A DNA stretch of 64,000 nt from Singulisphaera sp045290345 (lineage in GTDB: Bacteria > Planctomycetota > Planctomycetia > Isosphaerales > Isosphaeraceae), in the NCBI RefSeq assembly GCF_045290345.1, contig NZ_CP155447.1, positions 3,534,001-3,598,000 of the forward strand. Reading direction: 5' to 3'. The notes beneath the pieces were generated by a model that was not told the DNA's origin, did not search any database, and was given only the letters and a program-made list of their open reading frames with translations. Each line of letters opens with the position of its first letter. The stretch's first letter is position 1. A program made the position numbers and the translations under genes. Of this stretch, positions 1 through 9,254 are shown piece by piece.

Positions 1-2062
1 TGATCCGCCGCGTGCCGGCCGCGACCGACTCTTCGCCGATCAGCTTGAAGAGACCGGCCTGGCCGACGTTGTCGAGGTGCGTGCCGCCGCACAGCTCCCG
101 GGAGAAATCTCCCATCTGGACGACGCGAACCACCTCGGGGTACTTCTCGCCGAAGAGGGCCATGGCGCCCAACGACTTGGCCTCGCTGATCGGCATCGTC
201 GTCCAGGAGACCGGCTCGGCCCGGAGGATGCGTTCGTTGACCGTTTCCTCGATGGAGCGGAGCCGTTCACGGCCGACGGCCTCGGGATTGGCGAAGTCGA
301 ACCGCAAGCGGTCGGGCTCGACCTTGCTGCCGGCCTGCTGGGCGTGTTTGCCCAAATGAATATGCAGGGCGTGGTGCAGGACGTGGGTCGCCGAGTGGGC
401 CCGACGGATCGCCTCCCGGCGCTCGGGATCGACCCGGGCCTGGACCGTTTCCTCGAGCGTGACCGTCCCCTCGATCACCTGCCCGATGTGCAGGGTGAAG
501 TCGTTGTCCTTCTTCGTGTCGGTGACTCGGAAGAGAAAATGCTCCCCCTTGATTTCGCCGAGGTCGCCAACCTGGCCGCCGCTCTCGCCGTAGAAGGGCG
601 TGCGGTCGAGAACGAGGACGACCAGCGGGGCCCCGTCCGCCTCGGCGGTGGCCGAGTCGGCCAACTTTCCTTGCTCGAGGATCCCGATGACCTTGCCTTC
701 GGCCTCGGTAGTGGTGTAGCCGAGGAACTCGCTGCCATGGTGATACGACGACTTGAGCGTATCGAGCGGGCCCGTGGCGAAGACGGCCGCGGCCCCCTTC
801 ATCGGGCGCGAGATTTCCCCGTGCGCTTCCATCGACTTATCGAAGCCAGCGCGGTCGATTCGGAGGTTGTGCTCGGTCGCCAGGCTGTCGGTAATGTCGA
901 CCCAGATCCCATACGTCTGGTGGAGGTCGAAAACCTCCTTGCCCCCGATCGTGTCCGACCCTGCGGCCTTGGTCTTCCGGAACAGGTCGTCGAGCCGTTT
1001 GAGGCCGTTGTCGAGGGTGCGGAGGAACTGCTCCTCTTCCTCGCGGATCACGTTCCGGATCCGGGGAACGCTTTCCTTGAGCTCGGGGTAGGGGCGTCCC
1101 ATGACCTCGGCCACGACGGTCGGCAGTTCGTGCAGGAAGGGGTCGCGCTGGCCCATCTGGTAGGCGTCGATCACGGCCCTTCTGAGAAGGCGGCGGAGGA
1201 CCGAGCCCTGCTTTTCGTTGGAGGGCTTGACGTTTTCGTGGATGCAGAAGGTCAAGGCGCGGGCGTGATCGGCCATGCGGCGGATTCGCGTCCCGTTCGG
1301 CCCGTCGGCGACGTAGTCGACTCCAAGTTGCTGGGCGACGGCGGCGACGATCGGCTTGAAGATGTCGGTGGCGAAGACGGTGGGTACCCCTTGCAGGCAG
1401 GCTGCCGCGCGCTCCAGACCCATACCGGTGTCGATGTTCTTCTTGGGGAGGGGTTCGAGCTCACCGGGGCCAAGTCGGTTGAACTGGGTGAAGACCAGGT
1501 TCCAGATCTCGACTTCTTTCGGCCCGTTGCCGTGATAGAAGATTTCCGAGCAGGGGCCGCAGACGCCGTTCGGTCCGTGCGTCGGCGCTCCGGCCGGCCA
1601 GAAGTTATCGTCCTCACCCAGGCGGGAGATCCGGTTGGCCGGAACCTTGACCTCCTTGCGCCAGATGTCGTAGGCCTCGTCGTCGTCCAGATAGACCGTG
1701 ATCGTCAGCCGCTCGGGGTCGAGCTTGAGGATCTTGATCAGGAATTCCCAGGCCCAGTGGATCGCTTCGCGCTTGAAGTAGTCGCCGAAGCTGAAGTTGC
1801 CCATCATCTCGAAGAAGGTTTCGTGGAACGCGGTCTTACCGACGTTATCGATATCTCCGGTTCGAAGGCACTTCTGGCAGGTGGTGGCGCGGGTGAAGGT
1901 GGGGTCGCCCAGGCCCATGAACTCCCGCTTGAACTGATTCATTCCGGCCGGCGTGAACAGGACGGTCGAGTCGTTGGGAACGAGCACGTCGCTGGGCCGG
2001 CGAACGCATCCTTTGGAAACGAAGAAATCGAGATAGGCGTCGCGGAGTTCGTCTGTGGTCAT
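1..2062 (-). CDS. alaS: Alanyl-tRNA synthetase, 3' end outside window
   Basis: Attaches alanine to tRNA-Ala in the cytoplasm and clears mischarged product. The frame opens at ATG 2062 (MTTDELRDAYLDFF) and stays open to base 1, about 687 codons, so the C-terminal part lies outside the window. Seen: the class II core blocks FTPAGMNQFK and TAFHETFFEMMGN near the N-terminus, the editing-domain motif HSATHVLHHAL (bases 364-398), and CGGTH (codons at 77-91, about residue 658), whose Cys and His are zinc ligands in this family. Spacing matches standard AlaS. It is followed upstream by a separate protease gene on the same strand, with about 220 bases between them. An intact-looking long frame on the opposite strand is its shadow. 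Confidence 0.97.
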   Translation of the reverse strand, partial: MTTDELRDAYLDFFVSKGCVRRPSDVLVPNDSTVLFTPAGMNQFKREFMGLGDPTFTRATTCQKCLRTGDIDNVGKTAFHETFFEMMGNFSFGDYFKREAIHWAWEFLIKILKLDPERLTITVYLDDDEAYDIWRKEVKVPANRISRLGEDDNFWPAGAPTHGPNGVCGPCSEIFYHGNGPKEVEIWNLVFTQFNRLGPGELEPLPKKNIDTGMGLERAAACLQGVPTVFATDIFKPIVAAVAQQLGVDYVADGPNGTRIRRMADHARALTFCIHENVKPSNEKQGSVLRRLLRRAVIDAYQMGQRDPFLHELPTVVAEVMGRPYPELKESVPRIRNVIREEEEQFLRTLDNGLKRLDDLFRKTKAAGSDTIGGKEVFDLHQTYGIWVDITDSLATEHNLRIDRAGFDKSMEAHGEISRPMKGAAAVFATGPLDTLKSSYHHGSEFLGYTTTEAEGKVIGILEQGKLADSATAEADGAPLVVLVLDRTPFYGESGGQVGDLGEIKGEHFLFRVTDTKKDNDFTLHIGQVIEGTVTLEETVQARVDPERREAIRRAHSATHVLHHALHIHLGKHAQQAGSKVEPDRLRFDFANPEAVGRERLRSIEETVNERILRAEPVSWTTMPISEAKSLGAMALFGEKYPEVVRVVQMGDFSRELCGGTHLDNVGQAGLFKLIGEESVAAGTRRI

Positions 2063-2284
2063 GTCGTCTGTGGCCAGGGGCTGGTACTATTGGATCGTCA
2101 AAAATACGCTCGGCGGCCGTCGACGACGGCGACGAAGACAATTCGGTCCGTAACGAGGAGAAATCATAGCAGACAGAAGGAGATCGATGAAACGTGAGCC
2201 CACGGGAACCGGCATCTCGATGCACCTCGAGCGGATTTTCGGAGGCCTGGGAAACCGGCTTCTCGACTCCTGTCGTTGCTTGAT

Positions 2285-3745
2285 TTAGTTCACGATGATC
2301 GGCCGCTGGTCGGTTTCCAGTTTAACGGGTCCGGAGAGGTTGGCGACGGCCTTCATGAATTCGCGAGGATTGCGAATATTTCGGCCGCCGACGGACCGGA
2401 TCACTTGCCCTTTTTTGAGTCCCGCCTTCTCGCCGGGCGAGTTGAGATCAACTTCCTTCACCGTCACCCCGCCGCGGGCCATGATATCGAGAGTCTCGGG
2501 GCCGAAATTGGTCTGGGGCATCGTGCTCATATAGTCGACATGAATCCCTCGCCACGGGGAGGGGCGATTGGTGGCGATGACTTCGCCGTTGACGGGAGCC
2601 TTCGCGAGTTGGACGGTGCGCTCGATCGTCTCATTCGATCGCAGTAGCTTGAGAATGACGCTCGAGCCCGGTGTGAAGTAGTTGATCGCCAGGTAGAGGC
2701 TGTCCACGTCGTGGATCGGAATGTCGCCCACGGAGAGGATTGCGTCCAGGGCGTGAACATCGCCCTCGGCGGCAGGGGTGCCCGCCTGCGCGGATTTCAC
2801 GCGGTTCGAGAAGTTATCGGTATCCAGGGCGACGCCGAGAAATCCGTACTCGACCTCTTTGCCGAGTTTGAGCGTTTCCACGGCTCGTCTGCCCATCGCG
2901 TCCATCGGGATCGCGTAGCCCGCCTGGGCATCGAAGCCCGCGGCGTTGGCGCTATTGGAGGTGAGTCCGACCAACTCACCTTTGAGGTTGATGACGGCCC
3001 CGCCGCTCATACCCAGGTTGAGCTTGGCATCGAGCTGAAGCAAGGTCGGGTAATTCTTCAGCGACAGGGGCTCCTCCTGGGTGACTTCGAGCCGTCGCGC
3101 GACGTTCGACAAGATCCCCCAGGTCGCGGAGGGCCGGCCGTCCTGTCCGGCCGCGTTGAACGGGTTGCCCAGAGCGAGCAGGAACGACCCCTTGCGGAGC
3201 TTGGTCGCGTCGCCGAGCGGTAACGCGGTGAGCCGAGGAGGCGTGATCCCGGTCCCTACCTTGGGCACGATGACCGCAAGATCACTCCGGGGGTCGGCCG
3301 CGATGACCTCGGCGTCGAAGCTCTGCTTGCCCATGGCGCGAACGTAAATTCTCTTGGCGCCTCGAACCACGTGAAAGGCGGTCAAGATCTCCCCACGATC
3401 GCCGATGACGACGCCGGAGCCGAAATCGAACGAGATCTGGTCCGGGCCGAAGACATCATTGGGCATCACATCGATCCGGCCCCTCAAGATCATGGCCTGA
3501 TCGGGTGCCTCCGGCAGGTCAGCGTCAGCGGCATTACCGGTACGACCCTTCACAGCCGTGGTCGCTTCGACATCGCCTTTTTCTCGCGCAATCGCGACGA
3601 TCGAAGGCTCCGCTTTGGCGATCGCGTCGGCCAGGACCGATTCCATCGCGGTGACGACTTCGAGTGGTGAACTGGCCGCGGGACCGCTCGGCGGAGAATC
3701 CGCGAGGGCCAAGAACAGACACACCAAAGAACCGAGGTTGTGCAT
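2285..3745 (-). CDS. Secreted trypsin-like serine protease with PDZ domains (HtrA/Deg type)
   Basis: Probable periplasmic protease or protein-quality-control factor, 486 residues. An N-terminal hydrophobic stretch (residues 3-16) looks like a signal peptide. The trypsin fold covers about 40-280 with a likely triad of His125 (TAFHVV), Asp155 (SDLAVI) and Ser247 (GMSGGA). Two PDZ-like segments follow (about 295-370 and 410-480). The serine motif is GMSGG and not the GNSGG usual in DegP, and TAFH replaces T(N)HH; the triad itself is kept, so it should be active. It is transcribed away from the exbB-exbD operon, with a 577-base shared upstream region. A Deg-like substrate-binding role without proteolysis remains possible. 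Confidence 0.88.
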   Translation of the reverse strand: MHNLGSLVCLFLALADSPPSGPAASSPLEVVTAMESVLADAIAKAEPSIVAIAREKGDVEATTAVKGRTGNAADADLPEAPDQAMILRGRIDVMPNDVFGPDQISFDFGSGVVIGDRGEILTAFHVVRGAKRIYVRAMGKQSFDAEVIAADPRSDLAVIVPKVGTGITPPRLTALPLGDATKLRKGSFLLALGNPFNAAGQDGRPSATWGILSNVARRLEVTQEEPLSLKNYPTLLQLDAKLNLGMSGGAVINLKGELVGLTSNSANAAGFDAQAGYAIPMDAMGRRAVETLKLGKEVEYGFLGVALDTDNFSNRVKSAQAGTPAAEGDVHALDAILSVGDIPIHDVDSLYLAINYFTPGSSVILKLLRSNETIERTVQLAKAPVNGEVIATNRPSPWRGIHVDYMSTMPQTNFGPETLDIMARGGVTVKEVDLNSPGEKAGLKKGQVIRSVGGRNIRNPREFMKAVANLSGPVKLETDQRPIIVN

Positions 3746-4322
3746 CGGCGATCACCCCACCCGCGTTCCAGACACCGGATGCGACCGGAAGGAACGCCCA
3801 GTCCGTCCGTCCCGATCTGAATCGTGACTCTCCCTTATTTTTTCCACTTCTCCTCACCAGAGCAACCCGTAAGCCGTTGGATGGCTCGAGCGGTCGGTGT
3901 CCGACCCTCGACTTGGAACGCGATTCTCGCCTGACTGTTCACGGAAAGACATTTCGAGATAGAGTGGAAATATCCTGGCCCCCACGAAGTCTCAAACGGC
4001 CAGGACGGACGTCTCCTCGAAGCGTTTGATCAGGTTGCGTTCCGCGCGTGTGGATGTGTTCCGGATGCGGGTTGGAAATGGCGTCCGGGAGAGTTGACAG
4101 GGTCACGCCTCCATCGGATAGTGGATGCATCTGGAAGCGAGTTTCCCCGAACGAAGCCGGTGTAGTCACGATCTCGCCCCCTCCTTTCTGAGGTCGTGAG
4201 CGCCCCGTTCCCTCGGGTGAGAACCTTCGAGGGAGTTGTGACCGGAGAGCGATCTTTTCGATCAAAAGGGGATCGCCCCCCACCATCTCGGCTGGATATC
4301 TACGAAGAGGGAGAGACTGGCG
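3746..4322. other. Divergent intergenic region, protease / exbB
   Basis: 577 bases between the divergent protease and exbB genes. No convincing ORF was seen. Near 4250-4285 there are overlapping GATC-centred inverted repeats (GCGATCTTTTC / GGGGATCGC) directly upstream of exbB, which could be an operator or a 5' UTR hairpin, but no clear -35/-10 pair stands out. It presumably holds both promoters. Confidence 0.4.
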
Positions 4323-5195
4323 ATGCCGACGTTGCTCCGGTCAACCAGCGTGTATCAACGACGGGCCTGGACCTGGGCTCTGTTTGTTCTGGGCTCCTTG
4401 TTCCTCCTCTCGCTCGCCCCGGCCCCGCCCGCGGCGGCTCAGGAGGCTCCGAAGGAAGCGGCCAAGGAAGAAGCTCCCGCGGTGAAGGACGAAGCTCCGG
4501 CAGCCGCACCGGCCGCGGCACCGGCGAGTTCGAATGAGTCCGCGGCGCCGAAGACCAAGTCGTTGCTCCGGTGGGCGCTTGAAGCTTCGGGACCGATCGG
4601 GGTCTTCCTGCTGTGCCTCTCGGTCTATTTCACGGCGGTGGTGATTCGCCTGTTCATGGAGTTGCGCTTGACCGAGGCGGTCCCTCCCGCCCTGGTCGAG
4701 AAGATGGAAGTGGCCATTCGCGACAAGAAATTCCAGGAACTCTACGACGCCTGCAAGGATAATGACTCGTTCCTCGCCCGCCTGGTCAGAACCGGAGTGG
4801 CCAACCTGCCCAACGGTCGACCGGAGGCCAAGGAGGCGATGAACCAGGTGAGCGACGAGATTGTGATCGGCATGGAGGCGAAGATCAGCTACCTGGCGAT
4901 CATCGGCCAGCTCGGACCAATGATCGGGTTGGTCGGCACGATCTGGGGCATGATCATGAGCTTCCAGGAAATCGCCACCGCGGCCGGCTCTCAGCCCAAG
5001 CCGGAGAAAGTGGCGGAAGGGATTTCCACCGCCTTGTTCATTACCTTGGAAGGTGTCGCCCTGGCCGTGCCGGCGATCTTCTTCTTCTCGTTGTTCCGCA
5101 ACCGGATCGCCGTGATCACGATGGAAGCGACCCGGGTCGCCGACCGGACGATCGCGTCGCTGGTTCATGCGGCCAAGCAGGCCAAGTCAGGCTGA
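4323..5195 (+). CDS. exbB: ExbB/TolQ/MotA-family proton channel subunit, operon 1
   Basis: Inner-membrane subunit of a proton-motive-force-driven Exb/Tol-type motor, 290 residues. Residues 15-40 look like a cleavable signal or leader segment (ends APPAAAQ). Residues 41-78 are an Ala/Glu/Lys/Pro-rich linker. Membrane segments lie at about 92-112, 191-217 and 238-258. The family signature GQLGPMIGLVGTIWGMI (195-211) followed by FQEIA and GISTALFITLEG is clear. The ATG at 4323 is preceded by GAGGGAGAGA. It is the first gene of a four-gene set with two ExbD proteins and a further membrane protein. The extended N-terminal signal plus linker is unlike E. coli ExbB but is repeated in the second operon of this window. 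Confidence 0.94.
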   Translation: MPTLLRSTSVYQRRAWTWALFVLGSLFLLSLAPAPPAAAQEAPKEAAKEEAPAVKDEAPAAAPAAAPASSNESAAPKTKSLLRWALEASGPIGVFLLCLSVYFTAVVIRLFMELRLTEAVPPALVEKMEVAIRDKKFQELYDACKDNDSFLARLVRTGVANLPNGRPEAKEAMNQVSDEIVIGMEAKISYLAIIGQLGPMIGLVGTIWGMIMSFQEIATAAGSQPKPEKVAEGISTALFITLEGVALAVPAIFFFSLFRNRIAVITMEATRVADRTIASLVHAAKQAKSG

Positions 5196-5223
5196 CACCC
5201 ATCGAAGACGGAGGGCGTGGCCA

Positions 5224-5685
5224 ATGAGTTCCGAGATGTCCGCCGAACCGAACCTGACGCCGTTGCTCGACGTCGTGTTCCAGTTGATCACGTTCTTCAT
5301 GCTCGTGATCAACTTCGGCGATCAAAACTACGATCAACGCGTTCGCTTACCCGTTGCAGGCTCGGCCCGGCCGCTTGACGACAGTGCTCAAGCGGTCAAC
5401 GAGGACCGCCTTGTCTTGAATGTCGACCAGCAAGGGCGTCTGATCATGACCGGCGTGGTCCTCACGCAGCAGAAGGCGCTTGAGGAAATCAAGCACCAGG
5501 CCGACCTGGTGAAGTTGAACCTGAAATCGGCTGGCATCAAGCTCAATGCGACGAAGGATCTGCCGACCACGATCATTCTCAGAGCCGACCGTGATACGGA
5601 TTTCTCGTCGCTCTACCGTCTGATCACGGCATGCCAGGCCAACGGGTTTCGGAAATTCGCTCTCAAGGCGATGAACGCCGGTTGA
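5224..5685 (+). CDS. exbD: ExbD/TolR-family protein, operon 1 (first)
   Basis: Stator or energy-transducing partner of ExbB, 153 residues. One N-terminal membrane helix carries the motif NLTPLLDVVFQLITFF, with the proton-relay Asp at residue 16 (equivalent to ExbD Asp25), followed by a periplasmic ExbD fold with the typical end motif VILRADRDTDFSSLYRLI-like segment. ATG 5224 was preferred over upstream in-frame starts because GGAGGG sits eight to nine bases before it and the membrane helix then lies at the N-terminus as in the family. It begins 28 bases after exbB. Bacteria with ExbB-ExbD-ExbD sets are common in planctomycetes. Confidence 0.93.
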   Translation: MSSEMSAEPNLTPLLDVVFQLITFFMLVINFGDQNYDQRVRLPVAGSARPLDDSAQAVNEDRLVLNVDQQGRLIMTGVVLTQQKALEEIKHQADLVKLNLKSAGIKLNATKDLPTTIILRADRDTDFSSLYRLITACQANGFRKFALKAMNAG

Positions 5686-5740
5686 TGCCGCTTGGCCGCC
5701 TTTCCTGACTGGCACAAGGTTCGTTTCCGAGGGGATTCCC

Positions 5741-6262
5741 TTGAGTCGAAATCAAGGCCGCCGCAAGAAGTCGGAACAGAGCCTGGAAATCCCGGTCACG
5801 CCGATGCTCGACATGGCGTTCCAGCTTCTGACCTTCTTCATCCTGACGTATCAGCCCATGCCGGCGGAGGGCCAGTTCGTCATGAACATCATGCCAGCCG
5901 CCCCGGCCACCGATATCAACGCCCAGAGTCCTGAGACGACGCAGGCCAACCCCGACGTGCCGGCCGCCCTGCGGACCCTCCCGACGACGCTCCGCGCCGG
6001 TGAAGGGGGAGAGCTCGGCCGGATCATCCTGGGTGAGAACGACATCCAAGGGGGGATGGACGAGCTCAAGCAGCAGCTTGATGAGATATTTCGAGACCCG
6101 ACGCTCCCCTTCGATCAGACCATGATCAAGGTTGACCCCGACCTGAAATACGCGGCGCTGATGCAGGTCATCGACGTGTTCTCAAGGGCGTTCAACGAGG
6201 CCAAGAAGGAGCCGAAGCTCAGCTTCGCCGAACTCTCGCCCGAGGAGCTGGCGGCCCCGTAG
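5741..6262 (+). CDS. exbD: ExbD/TolR-family protein, operon 1 (second)
   Basis: Second ExbD-type subunit, 173 residues, with motif IPVTPMLDMAFQLLTFFIL and the conserved Asp at residue 24. The start is a TTG at 5741, supported by GAGGGG eight bases upstream; no ATG fits. The periplasmic part is longer than in the first ExbD and has a proline/glutamine-rich stretch (about 55-80) before the folded C-terminal region. Two different ExbD proteins per ExbB suggest a heteromeric stator. It lies 55 bases after the first exbD. Confidence 0.92.
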   Translation: MSRNQGRRKKSEQSLEIPVTPMLDMAFQLLTFFILTYQPMPAEGQFVMNIMPAAPATDINAQSPETTQANPDVPAALRTLPTTLRAGEGGELGRIILGENDIQGGMDELKQQLDEIFRDPTLPFDQTMIKVDPDLKYAALMQVIDVFSRAFNEAKKEPKLSFAELSPEELAAP

Positions 6263-6356
6263 CCGCTTCCCGGCCGGCCAGCCGCTCCGAAGTTTCATCG
6301 CGATTCTCGCTCTGTCGTGGATCGTCGTTTTTTCTTTCGACGCACAGGATTTTGCC

Positions 6357-7256
6357 GTGAGCAAACCCAACGCACTCTTTCGAGGCTCGGAACTGCCACG
6401 GCTGCTCCTGCTCTTGGTCATCTTGATCGGGGGCATGGTCCTGTTGTGGAAATATATTTATTTCAAGAAAAACCCTGTCGAGGCCAACCCGGTGGCCAGG
6501 GTGCCGCTGGCGCCGATTGTCCCGGACAGGTCGCCCGAGTTCGATACGGTTCGGGATAAGACCGAGATCCAGCTTCGCGATATGGCGGCGTACAAGAAGC
6601 TTTTGACCCAGGTGGAAACCCTCAGTCCCGCCGAGCTCGCCAAGATCAGTCGACGCGATGTGCTCTCGATCCAGATCTGGGAGCACCCCGATCATTATCG
6701 CGGCGTCCCGATTCAGATTGTCGGCACCGTGCTTCGGGTGATGACCTACGAGAGCAAGCTCAGCCGTACCGGGCGACTTTACGAAGCCTGGATGGTCACG
6801 CCCGACAGCCAGCGCAATTTCTACGTCTGCGTCTTCGAGGATCCTCCCAAGGGATTCCCGGTCGGCGACAACCTCTCGGAACGCATCGTCTTCAACGGCT
6901 ACTTTTTCAAGTTGATGAAGTACCAGTCGGGCAAGGATCTCGGCTTCTACGTCTCGCCGGTCCTCGTCGGCCGAATCGGCTGGTCCGAGCCCGTTGCCGC
7001 CGGCGGCGGCCAAGGGGGAGCACCTTCCCCCGCCATCTGGATGGCCGTGGCTGTCGGCCTGATGTTCCTCGTCTCCTTCTACCGCTGGATGTCCGGCTTG
7101 CGCCGGTCGCTCTCTCCTCTCTCGCGAGCGACTTACCACCGCGAGCACCCCAGCGAAGAAATTGCCCCCGAGGCGCTCACCGCCTGGCTCGAGAACGTGG
7201 GCGGCGAGGATCACGCCGGCGAGGCTGAGTCGGAACCCGAGGAACCGAAACGCTGA
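6357..7256 (+). CDS. Conserved bitopic membrane protein of the Exb operon (type X, copy 1)
   Basis: No named family recognised; 299 residues, GTG start at 6357. An N-terminal membrane helix (about 16-34) is followed by a soluble core of about 190 residues, a second helix (about 229-248) and an acidic C-terminal tail. The core has three blocks also found, in the same order, in the protein encoded at 27718-28458: an xxxWEHPxxYRGVPIQxxGTV-like block, EAWMVTP, and a block ending YVSPVLVGR. In both cases the gene ends an ExbB-ExbD-ExbD set. The core resembles a small beta-barrel or OB-like domain in its spacing, but that is a guess. Likely role: a dedicated partner or output protein of the Exb motor. 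Confidence 0.75.
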   Translation: MSKPNALFRGSELPRLLLLLVILIGGMVLLWKYIYFKKNPVEANPVARVPLAPIVPDRSPEFDTVRDKTEIQLRDMAAYKKLLTQVETLSPAELAKISRRDVLSIQIWEHPDHYRGVPIQIVGTVLRVMTYESKLSRTGRLYEAWMVTPDSQRNFYVCVFEDPPKGFPVGDNLSERIVFNGYFFKLMKYQSGKDLGFYVSPVLVGRIGWSEPVAAGGGQGGAPSPAIWMAVAVGLMFLVSFYRWMSGLRRSLSPLSRATYHREHPSEEIAPEALTAWLENVGGEDHAGEAESEPEEPKR

Positions 7257-7271
7257 GCGGATCGACCCAAA

Positions 7272-7961
7272 ATGAGGTCTGAAGAAACGCGCATGACTCC
7301 TCGATCCGACTCGGCAACGGCTGTGGATCCGTCGTCGATCGCGATCGCGAATCCCACGGCCAGACGCTCGAAGTTTTCGGTCCCCCTTCGCTTCACCATC
7401 AGCCAGTTGATGATCCTCACTTCGATCGTGGGCCTGGCCATGGCCCCACTGGCAATGATCCGCAAACACGACCGAATCGAACTCATCGTTGCGATGGTGG
7501 CCTTTGAGCTCATCGGTCTTCCCGCTCTGATCACGATCATTCTCTTATCGACGATGAAGCCTGGGCCCGCGCGGCTGAAAACCATCGCCTTTCTGAGTCT
7601 TCTACCCACCATACTTCTGACTTCGGCAGTTGGGCTCGTTTGCCTTGCGGGGTTTCCCTTCTCTTTGAAAATGGTCGCCCTTGACTTCGCCAACGGAAAC
7701 TTCAGGCAATTGCCGATGCTGGGTGTGATTGTTTACCAGATTCTCTATGCGAGTTCCCGATTTCACTCGCGTTGCCCCGCATGTCATCTGCGGCGGCTCC
7801 GTTACATGAGGCCACCGCCGGAAAACGTCAGAAAGTGGTTCGTCACATTCGAGTGTCAAGAATGTGGGAAGCTTTCATGCCGAAATATGTTCAAGCTTCT
7901 GGCTCGGCCCCGGCAACTGGCTGAGACGGAGACCGGGCAAATTTCGTCTTCCGCCGGCTGA
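7272..7961 (+). CDS. Multi-pass membrane protein with C-terminal zinc-ribbon cysteines
   Basis: Hypothetical protein of 229 residues; four predicted membrane stretches between about residues 40 and 165 (first block FTISQLMILTSIVGLAMA, a style common in planctomycete membrane proteins). The C-terminal soluble tail has CPAC about 35 residues before CQEC, a likely zinc ribbon. It starts 15 bases after the Exb-operon membrane protein, so it may be co-transcribed, but the second Exb operon has no counterpart. An ATG at 7293 is an alternative start. No function can be assigned. Confidence 0.7.
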   Translation: MRSEETRMTPRSDSATAVDPSSIAIANPTARRSKFSVPLRFTISQLMILTSIVGLAMAPLAMIRKHDRIELIVAMVAFELIGLPALITIILLSTMKPGPARLKTIAFLSLLPTILLTSAVGLVCLAGFPFSLKMVALDFANGNFRQLPMLGVIVYQILYASSRFHSRCPACHLRRLRYMRPPPENVRKWFVTFECQECGKLSCRNMFKLLARPRQLAETETGQISSSAG

Positions 7962-8061
7962 GACTTGCATCACCCTGATGGGGACGTGAATGGGAAGGAA
8001 AGCGGGGCAGGAGCCGGTCGCCAAAATCATTGGCTCGTCCGCGGAATCTGTGGCTGTGAAA

Positions 8062-8116
8062 ATACAACGATTTGCAACTGGGCGAGAATCTCGCTAGATT
8101 TCCGGCCTGATCGAAT
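8062..8116 (+). repeat. Dispersed 55-bp intergenic repeat, copy 1
   Basis: Intergenic segment containing GGCGAGAATCTCG, AGATTTCCGGCCTG and ACAACGAT blocks. The reverse complement of 21711-21765 aligns over 55 bases at about 80 percent by eye. Each copy is followed, in the same relative direction or nearby, by an ACGGTCGGCCCTC string. Both copies lie between genes, upstream of a coding start. Confidence 0.55.
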
Positions 8117-8210
8117 CCGTAGCACGGTCGGCCCTCGTCTACTCATCGCTCACCGACATGGACATGCATCGAATCTCGGTAGTGGTACACCATCCTAAAA
8201 GGGGGGGCCA

Positions 8211-9254
8211 ATGAGCGGCACCGCAGAAGCACCCGAACAACTACGGGCCCGGTCGCGGCTCGTCTTCCGGGTACGGTCGATGATGCTCTTGGTCCTCGCC
8301 GTGGCCATGCTGCTCTGGGGGCGCAAGGAGTGGGAACGCCGCCGGGCCGTCGATGCACTCACGGGCCGCTTGCCGCGGGGAGTGCTCGTCGGTGTCGACG
8401 GAAACGGCGTCCTGTTGGATGGGAATGGCAATGCGTTGCGGCAAACTGTCCGCGACGTCCGGGTGCTCCGGGCCGAGCCCCTGGCCGTTTCCGCGCTGCG
8501 ATCGACGCTCCGGCTGGATCAGCTCGACCGGGACCCGAGCGCCGACCTGGCCGCCATGCGGGTCTACCAGTCGAGCAAGGCCACGATGGCGGCCCTCGAC
8601 TGGCTCGGTAGCGACGCAGGCCCGGCCGTCCCTGAGCTGATCCAAATCCTGGAGGGGAGCTACTCCAGCCATCTGCGCGCGATGGCGGCCCGCACGCTGG
8701 CCCGCATCGGTGGGCATAACCCCCGCGTAATCGAGGCCCTGATCCGGGCCCTGGCCTATCGACCCCGTGACGGGGTTTCGCCCGCCACGATCACCTCGGC
8801 AGCCGCCGCCGCCCTCGGGGGGTTGCCCCGGGAGGTCGATCGTACGGCCGCGGTCCCGCCCTTGTCGCGCCTGCTCAAGCATCCCGATCCGATCGCGCGT
8901 GTCTGGGCCGCCCAGACGCTCGGAGCCGTCGGCCCTGATGCCCGCGCGGCGGTCAGCATCCTGGTCGAGGCCCTGGAGGACGAGTGCGCGCCTGTGCGTG
9001 CGGAGGCGGTTAACGCCCTGGGAGAGATCGCGACGGATCAACTCAAACCCCGCACCGATCCGCTGCATGCTGAACTCGTCCCGGTGCTCACTCCACTGCT
9101 AGGGGATGAGGATGCCTACGTCCAGGAGTTGACTCGCATGGTGCTACGCCGCTTCCGATCCCTCGCCGAGGTCCAGAGCCGGAGGGAGCGGCTCGAAGCC
9201 TTGATCGCTGCCGAGCACGCCGGTCTCCGGCCCGGCATCACTCCTGAGCGGTGA
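8211..9254 (+). CDS. Membrane-anchored HEAT-repeat protein
   Basis: 347 residues with one N-terminal membrane helix (about 24-40, within FRVRSMMLLVLAVAMLLWG) followed by HEAT-like helical repeats from about residue 120 to 320. The repeats are recognisable as pairs such as AMAARTLARIG, ARVWAAQTLGAVG and VRAEAVNALGEIA, each about 35-45 residues apart. ATG 8211 follows GGGGGGG six bases upstream. HEAT arrays usually serve as protein-protein scaffolds; the partner is unknown. The gene stands alone, about 250 bases after the previous one. Confidence 0.85.
   Translation: MSGTAEAPEQLRARSRLVFRVRSMMLLVLAVAMLLWGRKEWERRRAVDALTGRLPRGVLVGVDGNGVLLDGNGNALRQTVRDVRVLRAEPLAVSALRSTLRLDQLDRDPSADLAAMRVYQSSKATMAALDWLGSDAGPAVPELIQILEGSYSSHLRAMAARTLARIGGHNPRVIEALIRALAYRPRDGVSPATITSAAAAALGGLPREVDRTAAVPPLSRLLKHPDPIARVWAAQTLGAVGPDARAAVSILVEALEDECAPVRAEAVNALGEIATDQLKPRTDPLHAELVPVLTPLLGDEDAYVQELTRMVLRRFRSLAEVQSRRERLEALIAAEHAGLRPGITPER

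Noticed and set aside
77..2197. A 706-codon plus-strand open frame
   Set aside because: It is the antisense of alaS; alaS motifs (CGGTH, HSATH) are clear on the minus strand and the GC-rich third positions keep the opposite frame open.
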